Source: Diphasiastrum complanatum (Eukaryota; Streptophyta; Lycopodiopsida; Lycopodiales; Lycopodiaceae). Taken from it: DNA of 64,000 nt. Under the pieces are notes generated by a model. The model saw only the letters and a list, made by a program, of their open reading frames with translations. It searched no databases and was not told the DNA's origin. Location of the stretch: positions 24,306,693 to 24,370,692 of the forward strand of contig CM055112.1 of assembly GCA_029204225.1 (NCBI GenBank), given 5' to 3'. Below, one piece after another: positions 32,987 through 45,700 of the stretch. Every line of letters starts with the position of its first letter. The stretch's first letter is position 1. A program made the translations under genes and the position numbers.

Positions 32987-33337
32987 ATGCATTTTGAAGC
33001 TCCATACAATCGACAACACTTTCATGTTGCAGAATCTTCACATGCACGAGCTCATTTAAACGGCGCTTTTGCAAATAATATTCCACATAGTAAAAAACGA
33101 ACTCCCAAGTTAGATTTACCTAAGTACGACGACAACACTGACCCTCAAAGAATTCTTCAAGTCTTTGAGAACACATGTGATGTCCATGGCGAGGCATCAC
33201 CAGAAGCCATGGTTCAACTCTTCTCAATGACCATGATCGATCGAGCACAAGAATGGTTTTTTAACCTTGATCGTGAAGATAAACGAGACTGGTCACTCTT
33301 GAAGAAAGCCTTCATCAAACGTACCTTCCCTTAACAA
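32987..33337 (+). pseudogene. Ty3/Gypsy gag domain fragment
   Basis: 115 residues starting MHFEAPYNRQHF. KLDLPKYDDNTDPQRILQVF, EAMVQLFSMTMIDRAQEWFF and LLKKAFIKRTFP match the retrotransposon gag domain of Ty3/Gypsy elements (pattern PKYDG...DP...F, AQEWF). Frame ends where repeat U copy 2 begins, so it is truncated by that junction. No capsid C-terminus, zinc knuckle or pol follows. Confidence 0.8.
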
Positions 33338-34085
33338 CCCTACATACACTTGACGAATTTCATCTTATTCTAGAATATTGTTATGGATGCCATCAAGATT
33401 GACCTAAATTTCCTTGCATGGAAATCAAACTATGAGAAGAAATGTTGTGAGAAGTAGATGTCAACCTCCATGCTTGGAGTATCGAAGGGTACAATGTCAT
33501 ACATTGTAGTGGAACACCGCATGGACGTTTTGAAACACTATTTTTTTTTAAAAATTCTCTAAATTATATTAAGAAAACCCTTAATACATTAAAAAACACC
33601 TGATTAGCAGTAACAAGAAAATATACATACTGCCTAAAAGAATTTATACTAAAAAAGTTTTAAAACAAAAACAGGATAAATCATGTGTTTTATTCAAAAA
33701 TTTTGAACAAAATATTAAGTGCACATTCCACAAAACCCCAATGCTTTTTTCAAAAATGCGTTTTGAAACAAGGCCTTGCAATTATTGTGTACATCTATAA
33801 CTACACAAGTTTGATGATGAAATGGAACATGTAGAGTTTGTGTGTGAGCTGAAAATCCTTTTGATGCTCATACATTGCACTCAAGGCATCAATCTTTCTT
33901 GTACCTACACGATCAACAAATGCAACCTCACTAATAACGTGCTTCATTGCTCTCGAAAGAATTATTGAGGGCTCCAATCTCTTAAGGGGCCAATGAGAGA
34001 CTTTAGGTCTGCCACATGGTCACCCCAACTGTGGGCTAAAGACGTGGTGGCCATAGTTATAAAAGGCTGAAACCCTCAAAATTGC
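33335..34085 (+). repeat. Interspersed repeat U, copy 2 (5' truncated)
   Basis: Starts at CTACATACACTTGACG, so it lacks the poly-G portion of the other copies, and runs to GGCTGAAACCCTCAAA. From 34086 to 34416 nothing is recognised. Confidence 0.7.
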
Positions 34086-34416
34086 AGAAAGAACCATCAT
34101 AAGTATGTTAAATGTCCTTTTCGGCATTTGTACTAAAACGTACAAACTTCTATGATTTTGTATCGACGACTGATGATTTTTTTATGGCAACAGTGTTTGC
34201 GAAAAACTTTTCTTTCAACCTAACACAAAACCTATTAAAATAAAAATTGTAGGCTCTTTCATGGGCAAAAAGCCTTCAATTCTATATGGCGAAGGCTCAA
34301 TTTTTTTTTTTAATGAAGGCTCAAATTTTTATACAAACCCTTAAAATATATCTAGTTATCCTTTTAAATAGGATTTCAATTGATTCAAACTTTGGGTCAT
34401 TGTTTGGAAAATCCGG

Positions 34417-35155
34417 CAATATTTTGAAATCTAGAAAAAAATTTGTTTATTGTTTTCAAATCCAACAAATTCTTTTGTAGTAGAGTATGTAACCTTTCAT
34501 ATAAAGCTTATGTTGCATAGCTTCATTAAGTCAATAGAATTCGTTATTAATGTAAACTTGTAATATTTTACCAACGAGCTTCATAATACAAGATCTCGAA
34601 AAAATCAACTTCTTCTAGAAAACACAATAAATTAGGGTGATGCAATTTCAAAAATTATGTTATGTTTGTACATTTTGATATGTATTAGAATTTAATAATG
34701 TTTAAGAAATACTTGTGTGATTTTTGTATTTAAAATTAGTAAAATACCAAGCACTTTGCTAAAACTTTATTATGGGCCACTCAAAGAATGTATCAAATCT
34801 TGGACCCAAACTAATTATTTTTAGAATGTTAAATAAAACAAGAATGATGCGCATCCCACAAAGGCCTTGCCATTAATGTGATGTTTTAATATTTGTTAAT
34901 ATTTGACATGATAAATGACCATCAGTAACAATGCATAAACATCATTTTCTAACTTTACATTGTTGTTTAGTAATTGAAATGTTTTTTTTTTTTCATTTTG
35001 GATTTCAACATTGACTATTTTGTGATTTGAATAATGTCAATCTTGACTTAAGTCAACATTTATAATTTCACTACTGACTATATAATATGAATGATTATAG
35101 ATTTTCAACAATTGTAGTCTTCATTTCACAATAATAATTATTATCTTTATATTTG
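34417..35155 (+). repeat. Direct repeat R, copy 2
   Basis: Second copy of 32160-32925, with scattered substitutions and small indels. Confidence 0.7.
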
Positions 35156-35989
35156 AATATGTTCCATGTCACAATCTCACAATCTATAATCATAAAATAG
35201 TTCACAATATTGCAATTTGTTTTAACAAAAGTAATGACAAATTTTATTATTAAGTATTTGTAGTTTTATAGCTCACTATAAAAATTTTAGATTACTGTTC
35301 ATGAAAGTCATCGTGGATTATATGATGAATATTTACAATTTCATGATGCACGTTCACTTTTAGACAATTAATATTATAATTTATTGTTTATGATGGGATG
35401 AAACTAGTCATAAATTTTGTGGTTTTCGATTTCACAACTAAATGCCCAAGAATGGACACAATTTGTGCAATTACAAATATTGTGATTCAGTATTCACTAA
35501 ATTCATAATTTGATAGAATCTATAAAATTTGTATTCGATATCTAGAAAAGTCACAATTTATTGTTTATGAATTAAATTTCATAATTTGGGTAATTAGAAA
35601 AGTCGTTGTTCATTATTTACAATTGCACTATAAAAAATGTCAAAATTCAATATCCATAGTTTGACAATCTACAAAAGTCATGATTGACTACTCACAATTT
35701 TGCAATTTGATATTGACAAAGCCAATTCACAATAATGGTATTCATCATTTAAATATACTTGTAATTTTATAATCATTTTTCATAATGATGATGTTCACAA
35801 TTAACATATAGATGATTGACAATCAGCATTCATAGTCAAAGTTTTCAAACTTTTTCAAAGAATTATGATCAATATTCAGGATATCACCATAAGTATTCAC
35901 AACTTCACAACCAATATTCACAATTTTACGATCAGTATTCACAGTTTCGTGACAAGCTCTACCAACAAATAATAAGCCATGAGAAAGGA
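35156..35989. repeat. AT-rich degenerate short repeats (TATTCACAA-like)
   Basis: CACAAT, TATTCACAA and TCACAATTT recur every 15-30 bases, most regular at 35868-35950 (ATTCACAACTTCACAA, ATTCACAATTTTACGATCAG). No gene. Confidence 0.6.
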
Positions 35990-36993
35990 GTGTTTTAACA
36001 AAAGTATGTTGAGAACGTATTTCTTAACTGCTTCTAGCTCAATGAGGGTCGAATTATGTAATGCCAAAGTAAAGTGGGTTGGATACCATCTGAAAAAGAG
36101 AGAGAGGGGGGGGGGGGTCGGTTTGCCCATGTAGAATTTGAAGTAGATACCAAAGTAGGACTGATTTCAACCTCGAGGACTTCAACTATCAAAATATCTT
36201 GTGAAACTGTGGTAATGACCATGTGAACATTATGAGGTACTTTCCTTTAACAACTCTACATACAGTTGACGAATTTCATCTTATCCTAGAAGATTGTTAT
36301 GGATGAAATCAAGATTGACCTAAATTTCCTTGCATGGAAATCAAACTGTGAAAAGAAATGTTGTGAGAAGTAGATGTCAACCTCAATGCTCGGAGTATCA
36401 TAGGGTACAATGTCATACATTATATTGGAACACCGCATGGACGTTCTTGAACACTAATTTTTTTTTTAAAACTCTGAAAATTTTATTAAGAAAAAATTTT
36501 ATACATTAAAAAACACCTTATTAGCAGTAATAAGAAAATATACATACTGCCTAAAATAATTTATACTAAAAAAGTTTTAAAATAAAAACAAGATAAATCA
36601 TGTGTTTTATTTAAAAATTTTGAAAAAAAAATTAAGGGCACATTCCACAAAACCCCAATGCTTTTTTCAAAAATGCGTTCCGGAACAAGGCCTTGCAATT
36701 ATTGTGTACATCTATAACTACACAAGTTTGATGATGAAATGGATCATGTAGAGTCTGTGCGTGAGATGAACATCCTTTTGATGCTCATACATTGCACTCA
36801 CGGCATCAATCTTTCTTGTACCTGCACGATCAACAATTGCAACCTCACTAATCACGTGCTTCATTGCTCTCGAAAGAATAATTGAGGGCTCCAATCTCTT
36901 AAAGGGCCAACGAGAGACTTTAGGTCTGCCACATGGTCACCCCAATTGAGGGCTAAAGGCGTGGTGGCCACAGCTATAAAAGGCTGAAACCCT
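35990..36993 (+). repeat. Interspersed repeat U, copy 3 (longest)
   Basis: Contains the poly-G block (12 G at 36106-36117) and continues past where copy 1 ends, to GGCTGAAACCCTGAAACA. It lies directly upstream of the second A20/AN1 pseudogene, the same neighbour as copy 1. Confidence 0.75.
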
Positions 36994-37078
36994 GAAACAC
37001 ATAATTAGTCGTCAATTGCATATGAGATGGAGCATAGCCGAAGGAATGCGTCGTCTATGATATCTACTCACTGAGCCA

Positions 37079-37411
37079 TTGCAGGAAGGTTTCAGTTCTC
37101 TCCTGCTCGCGATTTCGTGTTTTTGCCTTGTTGTGTATCTACTGTGTCTTAAAACCTATGGCTATAATGCACCTTCTGTCAATGCTTTGGTAAATATTAG
37201 GCATAAATCAAGATGGAGTTCGACAGAAGCTACCGCATCTCATGATCCTAGTCGTTGCTTTTCCTATAGCAAACACGTTCCAGTGTATGGGTTAATTAAA
37301 TGCCGATGCGGAAATGTATTTTGCTCATTGCACCGATACGAAGAAACGCATCAGTGTACAACTGATTACAAAGCGATTGGCGTGATGCCATTGCAAAGGC
37401 AAATCCTGTAG
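37079..37411 (+). pseudogene. A20/AN1 stress-associated protein pseudogene, locus 2
   Basis: From STEATASH (about 37220) the frame matches locus 1 and reads an AN1 finger: [38 protein letters not shown]. The second zinc ligand is tyrosine, as in locus 1, while the cysteine that became a stop in locus 1 is intact here. A one-base loss after DYKAIG replaces the native C-terminus. Upstream, the A20 linker is replaced by unrelated sequence giving a hydrophobic stretch (LLLAISCFCLVVYLLCL). The 110-residue open frame is therefore a chimera. I would not expect a working zinc finger. Confidence 0.78.
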
Positions 37412-38354
37412 TCAAGGCTAAAAAGTTGAGTGAATTTGAATGATTGACAGTTGAATATTGCCTAAACAACTTCCTTATTCTATTGAGTCCTGAGCAATAT
37501 CTATAGCGGAAATTTTTTGTCACAGATTATCATATCTCCTCATTGCATTGACGATTTCAAGTCACAAGTGTTAAGAACAATAATGTGCGCATTCACACAT
37601 GACTAAATAACTAGTTACAGGAGAGGTCCCACTGCATCACATGATGGTAGGAACCACTTCGCTCTCTTTATGTATGTGCAGTTCGCCCTTTTCTCATTAA
37701 TCAGTTAATAAGAATGTAGTTAGTTACATCTCTGTCTGTCGCTCGCTCGCTCGCTCGCTATCTCTCTCTCTCTCTCTCTCCTCTGTGCGATGCTACATGA
37801 ATTCTCTGAAGGTATTAATTGTTTCATCTCAATATATGTTTCTTATACCTCGTCGTAATTGAAGCTTAGCAGAATCAAATTTGATGTGTGGTTATTGGGC
37901 CTTGGAAATTAGATAGCAACATCCGTGCACATTTGTGACTCGCTTGCTATGATACTCTAGTTTATAACTTAGCCTTAATCTATTTTCATTTAATTCGAGT
38001 ATAAGAGTGCATGGATTTTATATCCATATGTCACTATGTTGTGTTTGAGGGAAAGTACATAGACGCTCATATCGAACAGACTTTCACAATATAGAGTTGA
38101 TTGTTCGGTCATAGAGTTAGTTAGTCTTTCTATTTAATGGAACTTACGTATGTGCAGTAGGAAGGGGCATACAAGGTGCATGATTCATGGGGCATACACT
38201 TGCATGATTCATCCTTGTATATATGAGGTAAGGGGTACCAATTTCTTTTACTTATATTTTAGAATAGTTTGGAGAAAGCTAAGTTTTGGATTAATGTATG
38301 CAATATTGATTGAATGATTTGACCTTTGAAATTTATAACAAGGCTGAAGGCACT

Positions 38355-38358
<4 letters not shown>

Positions 38359-38447
<89 letters not shown>
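38359..38447 (+). repeat. (GA)n microsatellite, about 89 bp
   Basis: Within the first LTR-like repeat of T2, between CACTTTTG and ATCTTTCTTCTC. A GCTC/CT-rich patch also lies at about 37736-37782. Confidence 0.95.
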
Positions 38448-38449
<2 letters not shown>

Positions 38450-38689
38450 CTTTCTTCTCTTCTAATCTTAAATCTCATTCACTCAAGGTTCATAACGTTG
38501 TTCTTTTGGGAGATTGCTTTGGAATGTGCCATTTTCCACACTCCCTATGATCATGTGTATAACAAGGTATCTATGTAGTGTCCATGGCAAGTAAAAAACA
38601 TTCTCAATGCATGATCGGTCCTATTTGTGACTTCCTCTTGAAATTTACCTTCTCCAATAGTTATTGAGTCATGAGAGGTGGCTTCTATT

Positions 38690-39232
38690 GATTGAAGTCG
38701 GCAAAGGAGGCCTGGGACACATTAGCCTCAACATATGAGACTAAAAGAGTCACTAATCGTTTGTACCTACGCAAGAAGTTGACCACCATGAAAATGGCAG
38801 AGGGTGACACCATGTTTGTTCATTTCACAAAGCTGCAGGTGCTTATTGAATAGTTCGTTGCAATTGGATCGGTGGTGAGTGATGAAGAAGCAGTCATGAT
38901 GCTTCTTAACTGCCTTCCAGAGTCATTTGATCACTCAACATCAATATTTGGTAGTGGTACTCAATAGATGGATCCGCATTCCATTAGTGTAGAATATGCC
39001 CTCTTTACGGGTGGGAGGCATAAATTTTACAAGTAGAAACCATGGAGTTATAGTAACGCTAGAGAAAATTCGAGAAGTATTGAATCTTTAGATAGGCAAT
39101 CTAATCAGATCATGAAGAAAAGTTTAAGGTGTTATTGTTGCAATGTGAAAGGCCATCGAGCATTTAATTGCAGGAAACATGTAGCTGACCTACTGAAAAT
39201 GGAGAAGATCTTGATGACGATGAAATTGTAAA
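38690..39232 (+). pseudogene. Gag of element T2 with CCHC knuckle
   Basis: Reads SAKEAWDTLASTYETKRV, TTMKMAEGDTMFVHFTKLQV, a TAG, VVSDEEAVMMLLNCLPESF, another TAG, and a CCHC zinc knuckle CYCCNVKGHRAFNC near 39130-39171. This is a Copia gag (UBN2-like) with an RNA-binding knuckle. At least three in-frame stops make it non-functional. No protease follows. Confidence 0.75.
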
Positions 39233-40440
39233 TAAACAATCAACAAATACTGCTACTACCGAAGAATACACAAAAGACTATTTTCATTAGTTGCTATGAT
39301 TAATATGATAATAAGTTTAAATATACATTAAGGAGGAGAGATAAAAATAATGTAATGTAAACAACTAATGTGTTGATCTGTGAACACCAGAAAATATATC
39401 TAGTTATTCTATGAGTCCCAAAACGTTTTGACTCTTCATGTAGCCCATCCGATCTCATCTATGTAGAGTTCAAGACGATAGGATTTTTCATCTCTTTCTC
39501 CTTGGAATTTGGTCACAAGTGATAAGAACATTAATGTGCGCATTCACACATGACTAAATAACTAGTTAAAGTGAGAGGTCCCAAACGTCACATGACGGTT
39601 CGACCACTTCACTCTCTCTATGTATGGGTAGTTCGCTCTTCTCTCGTTAATCAGTTAATAAGAATGTAGTTACATCTCTCTCACTATCTCTCTTTCTCCA
39701 CTATGCTATTTCTCTCGAGTCTGTGCGCTGCTACATAAATTCTCTGAAATACATCCACAAGGGTATAAATTGTCTGATCTCAATATATGTTTCTTGTACC
39801 TCCCTCGTAATTGAAGCCTAGCAAAATCAAAAATGATGTGTGGGTAATGATCCTTGGAAATAAGATAGGAACATCCGTGCATATTTGTGACTTGCTTGCT
39901 ATGATACTCTAGTTTATAAATTAGCCTTAATCTATTTTCATTTAATTCAAGTATAAGATTGCATTGATTTTGTATCCATATGTCACTATGTTGTGTTTGA
40001 GGGAAATAGTATACGCTCATATCAAGCAAACTTTCACAATATAGAGTTGATTGTTCGGTAGATGTACTTAGTCTTTCTATTTAATGGAACTTAAGTGCAG
40101 TAGGAAGGGGCATACAAGGTGCATGATTCATGGGACATACACTTGCAGGTTTCATCCTTATATATATGAGGTAAGGGAGTACCAATTTCTTCTACTTATA
40201 TTTTAGAATATTTTGGAGTTATGTTTTGGATTAATGTATGCAATATTTATTGAATGATTTGACCTTTGAAATACATAACAAGGCTGAAGGCAAGATCTTT
40301 TGCTCACTTGTTTTTTAGTAGGTACTATTTTGCTACCCACAAAATTTGTGAATTAGTATGTGCTTGTGAAGAATTCAAGTGGGTGTGGTCTAATGTTGAG
40401 GCTCACAAAGAACATTCTTATTCAATCTTAGTAAAAATGG

Positions 40441-40701
40441 CATAGTTCTTTTGAGTGGTTCATGACGATGCAACTGATCGTTCTGATCTGTGCGCAATGG
40501 TGAGCCCGCTTGCGGTTCTCGTTCGCCGTTGGCTGGAGGTTCCGTAAGATTGTCCCTTTCTTGTTTTTTTTCCTCCGCTTGGGCTCTATGTACCCAATGT
40601 CGTATTTTCTGGTACTGACTTCTTTCTTCCCCCACATTCGGATATGGCGCTGAAGTTGAGGCTTGGTCATCAACGAACGATGATGCTGGTGAGGGAGCCA
40701 C
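40441..40701 (-). other. Open frame of unknown identity on the minus strand
   Basis: A frame of about 100 codons starts with GTG at the edge of element I and reads SSFVDDQASTSAPYPNVGEE, QKIRHWVHRAQAEEKKQERD and PLRTDQNDQLHRHE. Composition looks protein-like, perhaps a Gypsy gag N-terminus, but no motif confirms it. It ends in T2 LTR sequence. Confidence 0.3.
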
Positions 40702-40952
40702 TATTAGAATATGTAATATGTTGCTTATTTGTTACATATTAGGTTACCGACCTAATTGTGATCAAAACCCTAATTTGGTGACTTCACCCTAAAGTTGGTT
40801 ATCATCAATTTTGTATACCTTTTCATTCTTTGTTCTCTATAATCATAATGAGGAAAGTAGAGATTGTAACGGCAATGCTCTGTCTTATGTATTCTCATTA
40901 TCTGATTATGTTGTGATAAGATCCTAGTTGCATTAATCCACCGTTTCTAATA
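40702..40952 (+). repeat. 5' LTR of element I (251 bp)
   Basis: Starts TATTAGAA and ends TTCTAATA, perfect 8-base inverted ends but TA...TA instead of the usual TG...CA. The end is fixed by the primer site that follows directly. Plant Copia families with TATA-type ends are known. Confidence 0.8.
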
Positions 40953-42050
40953 TGGTATCAGAGCCATTGTTTATGGCTGCCATGCTTCAATCCTTGTAGA
41001 AAAGAGAGGATGTGATTGCAGGTGTGCAGATTTGTGTTAATGTTTACAAAATCTGTAAATATTTGTAAATGTATTGTTAATGCATTATACAAGTCTTGTA
41101 TGCACTGATCTGTGAGGATTTGAATGCTCATAGGCTTGTTACAAGAACCAGAAAATCAAAAATTTGTCCTCTGCCCTGATGTCTGTGGGCATACTCTCCA
41201 AAGTTTTGACGCAAGAACATAAGGCCAGTTTTTTTTCTTAATGAAAATTCTTTGCATGTCCTTGGCTTGTGATATCAACCTTTGGAACTGCACGATGCCA
41301 CAACATCAGCACCAATCTTTCCAGATTATATCCTAACTACTGCTGCGCCAGTCACGTTCCAGAATGGCTGTCAATTTCTTAGGATCTAATAAAAGACAGG
41401 GCAAAGTTTTTTTTAAATTAGAAATCTGAAGAAAAAGCGTGTCTGGAGAGCAGGCCTGTCACGATCCAGACAGAGTTGGTGCGAACTTCCGGCCCCTTCT
41501 GGATCCATGAAACCTGATGGATCAAAGCCATAATCTCCTGCAAGGCTTCACAGGCTTCTCGGACACCAGGGGTTAATAAAAAAGAAGAAAAGCCATTCCT
41601 CGCAGGCTTGTGCCGCCATAACTGCTATTCCACCAGTACAAACCTACAAGATTGGTGGAGATGCGGGGGTACTGAAGGTGCCGAAGCAGGCGCGATCCAG
41701 ACAGCAGGGCGCGTTCTAGAATGCAAGGCACGGTCCAGCCGCGACTTGTAAGATCGGTTGGAGAGCCGCGACTTGTTGATTACACTGGACAGACTGTTCT
41801 TGTAAGATCTTCATTCGCCACTTCAAGATTGACAGTGTTGACAGGTTGTGGATCCGCGATGTAGGAGCTACATAGTGGAATATCCGGCCACTTGAAACTG
41901 ATCACTTGAAGAACATAATTGATGTTTGGATAGTGGACAAGTGGCAGATTTTAATTGGATCGGAGCACAAATGTTTAAATTCATATAAGTTTCGGCCTTT
42001 CAATTGAAAGGCCCAAACTTTAATTATGCTCCTTAGCGGGCTTGAGCAAA

Positions 42051-42150
42051 CCTGCTACCTAGTAGCAAGCAGCCTTCAATGCACTCGCCGCAGGGCGGCT
42101 CGGTGCATGAAGGCTGCATGCTACAGCCGGTAGCGGGCCTGCTACCTAGT
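42051..42150 (+). repeat. Strong inverted repeat flanked by 13-bp direct repeats
   Basis: Arms at 42062-42084 and 42103-42124 pair almost fully (GCAGCCTTCAATGCAC against GTGCATGAAGGCTGC), with an inner GCCGC/GCGGC stem. CCTGCTACCTAGT occurs on both sides (42051-42063, 42138-42150). It lies in the unusually long leader of element I and is more GC-rich than its surroundings. It could be a small foldback insert or an RNA hairpin. Confidence 0.7.
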
Positions 42151-42755
42151 CCATTGCTGAGCAGCTCGACTTCTGTAGGTGCCGATAGGTTAAAACCTGA
42201 CAGACGTACATGAGAAGAAGAATGAATCTTCTTCTAGGCAAGCGGTGGCAATATGATCTATGTGAGAGCGTTGGAAGAACGCGTGAAGAGCCCGATGCAT
42301 GCAAATGAAAAGAAGGGCCCCTGAGAAATCGTGTGCCCAAGAACGATTAAAAGGTGAGATTTGTTTATTGGTTTCTTCAAGTATATTTTTATCGGTCTTT
42401 TTTAAAAATTTGGGATTGGGTCCCTTAGGGCCACCCTTCAATCTAAGGACAGTTCCTCTGCGTCAAAAAATGTGGAGAATAGAAAACAGAGGCTTAATTT
42501 CAAGTGGACAGTCCGTTTCTGTTCAAATGAAAACCATCTAATCTCTTGCTACACTCGTTAAGCTATGTTTTGAACCAAAAATATTTCAAAACAGAGTTCG
42601 ACAGAAAATGTTATGGTCAATTGAAGCTAGTCACTTTTAAAAATCTTAAGAACAGACTTTCATTTTTTTTAACTAAACTCTGTTATTTCCTATTTGCGGT
42701 GACGTCTTATGCCCTCTCCCGCAAATATGTGATTTAATATTGTTTAGTTGTTAAA

Positions 42756-45700
42756 ATGGGTGACCATGACACTCTTTTGATGCCGGAGAATAGCAAATTA
42801 AGTGGCAAGAATTATACTATATGGAAATTTAAAATGAAAAACCTCTTGTTGATGAAAGAACTATGGCCAACTACCATAGGTGAAGATGAACGTCCTGTGA
42901 TGTTTCGTTCACCCACTAAAGATATGACCACTATTAAGGAAGAAGCCTCAACTAGTGATGACATTACTCAACCTAGCTATGAGAATTTCCTCATAAATCA
43001 GAATGAATGGGATCGTAGGGCAACAAAGGCCCTATGTATGATCAATATGTCGGTTCAAGATCACATAATTCCACATATTGCATCCACTACTAAACCTAGT
43101 GAAGCTTGGTCTATCTTACAAAAAATGTTTGAGGCTACTAATGTGACGAGGGTATTGTTTCTTAAGCAAAGTTTAATCACACTTAAGATGTCTGAAAATG
43201 AATCAGTACAACCATTCTTCACAAAGGTCAAAGAAGTTCGTGATTAATTAGCAACAATTAATGAACCAGTTTCTGAAGTTGATATAATGAGTGTGGTAAT
43301 GAATGCACTTCCATCCACTTATCGCTACCTTGTGACTACCTTGATGGTGAGAGAGAAACAACTTACTTTCGATGAGTTTTTAGGAATCCTTTTGCAGGAA
43401 GAATTAATGCGAAAAGGTTACTCCAAAGACACCAAAAGTGAAGATCAAGCTTTGATGGCCAGATCTACTAACTCTCGAGGAAGAGGGAGAAATAATGACT
43501 CTTCCAAGAATTCTACTCAACAACAAGGTGAACACAAAGGTGAGAATTCTACTAATTCATTTGGTTCTCAAAAGAATAAGAAGAAAGGTCCTTGTTTCTA
43601 TTGTGCAAAAGAAGGACATCATCAATAGAATCAAACAAGCTGCTACTAATATAAAAGAAAAAGGCAAGGGATCTTATTCCAATAACGGTAAGTTCAATAA
43701 GCAATATGATAAGCAAGAATCAAATTTTTCTAACTTTGCTAGAGAAGAGAGTGATAAAGAAGAGTGCTCTTTTATGGCTTTTCAGTCTAAATCAGGTCAA
43801 GATGTGTGGTATCTTGATTCCGGAGCTTCTTCACATATGACGTCACATAGAGAATGGATGACTGATTTTGAAAATGACTTTAATAGAAATAAAGTCATAT
43901 TGGGTGATAATAGCACCCATAATATTGAAGGAGTTGGTAATGTCAAAATACAACTCACTTCAGGTCGAAGTGCTAATGTTAAGAATGCACTACTGGTTTC
44001 CAATATCGCAAAGAATTTACTATTTGTAGGATGCCTAGCAGATCAAGGATTTAAAGTTGAATTCTTTAAAGATAAATTCTTTGTCAAAGATGTTAATGAT
44101 TGTTTCAAGATTGTTGCAAAAGGCTCCAGGTGTGATAACCAATTGTATATACTTGAGGCTGAATCACGACATCATGCTAATGTAATACATGAGGATCATC
44201 AAAGTATCTTATGGCATGAGCGTTTTGGTCACCTCAATTATAATAGTCTGAAGCTACTTTATGATCAATCTATGGTGTTTGGAATTCCAAAGATCAATGC
44301 TAATTCTAATCTTTCTGAAGCTTGTGTGATTGGCAAACATGCAAGACAACCATTTAAGGCAAGCACCTATAGAGCGAAAGATTTGTTGGAGCTTATACAT
44401 TGTGACTTATGGGGACCTGCACAATAGATATCTATTGGAGGTTATCCTACTTTCAGTCTTTTATTGATGATTATTCTCGTAAGACATGGATTTATTTTTT
44501 AAAGAATAAATTTGAAGCATTCTCTATCTTTGTTGAGTTTAAGAAACTTGTTGAAACTCAAAGTGGAAAGAAAATCAAAACCCTAAGAACTGATGGAGGT
44601 GGTGAGTTCAAATCCAATGAACTAGTTTTCTTTTGTAAAGAGAATGGCATAATACATCAATATACAGCTGCATATACTCCACAACAAAATGGAGTAGTTG
44701 AAAGGAAGAACCGTACACTTGTGGAATGTGCTCGAAGTATGCTTAAATCACGTGACTTAAGTAATGATTTATGGAGTGAAGCAGTTCAAACAGCAGCATA
44801 TCTACAGAATCGGTCTCCAACTAAAGCATTACAAGGTAAAACACCTGAAGAGGCTTACACTGGTCGTAAACCTATTGTTGCTTATCTTTGAATTTTTGGA
44901 TGTAACGCTTATGTGCATGTACCTGATGAGACGAGAAGAAAGCTAGATCCAAAGTCCTTCAAGTATATTTTTATTGGATACTCAACTTCTTCCAAAGCAT
45001 ATAAATTGTTTGATCCAAATACTAGAAAGATTATTGTTAGTCTTGATGTTATCTTCGACGAAGGCAAAAATGTTATTCTTTCTAATGAAGAAATATCTAA
45101 TGAACAAGTGCCTATTCATGGTGGTGATGCTGAGATTTCTCATCCTATGGTTACTAGAAAACAGGTTTCGAATGATGAGGTAATATCTAATCCACCGATT
45201 TCTCATGAAGAATCTATTGATGCTTCTAATACAAGTAAACTTGCTTATGTGAGAAAGCGTCCAAAATGGTATCACAAAGTAATTGGTAATAATGAAGTGT
45301 TGGATCAACCTGAATCAAGTGAACAAGTTGCAAATAGGGTATTGAGGCAAAGAAAACCCATATCTTATGTTAACTTTGTTTTAATGACTTCTGTGTTGAA
45401 TTCTAATGAACCTTGTTCTTATGAAGAAGCATCTAAGTCTAGATCTTGGAGAAATGCAATGAATAATGAGTATGATTCTATAATCAAGAATGACACTTGG
45501 GATCTTGTTGAGCTTCCCAAAGGAAAAAGGCCAATTGAAGTGGATTTATAAAATCAAATATAAATCGGATGGTTCACTAGATAAATACAAAGCGCGACTT
45601 GTGGCAAAAGGATATGTTCAGAAAGAAGGTATTGACTATGGAGAAACCTTTGCTCCAGTTGCTAAAATGAATACTATTCGTTGCATATTGGCCCTAGCAT

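Larger units (their letters stand above)
37569..40440 (+). mobile_element. LTR element T, copy 2 (gag only)
   Basis: Direct repeats at about 37569-38685 and 39520-40440, both starting near CACAAGTGxTAAGAACA and sharing GTGCGCATTCACACATGACT. The interior has a gag scrap at 38690-39232 and a purine tract AAGGAGGAGAGA at about 39330. No protease, integrase or RT. It matches T1 at 8298-10735, but without the foreign gag piece found there. Confidence 0.62.

Noticed and set aside
37079-37230. Signal-anchor protein from the hydrophobic start at locus 2
   Set aside because: The hydrophobic run comes from sequence fused upstream of a dead AN1 pseudogene; no sign of a real gene.
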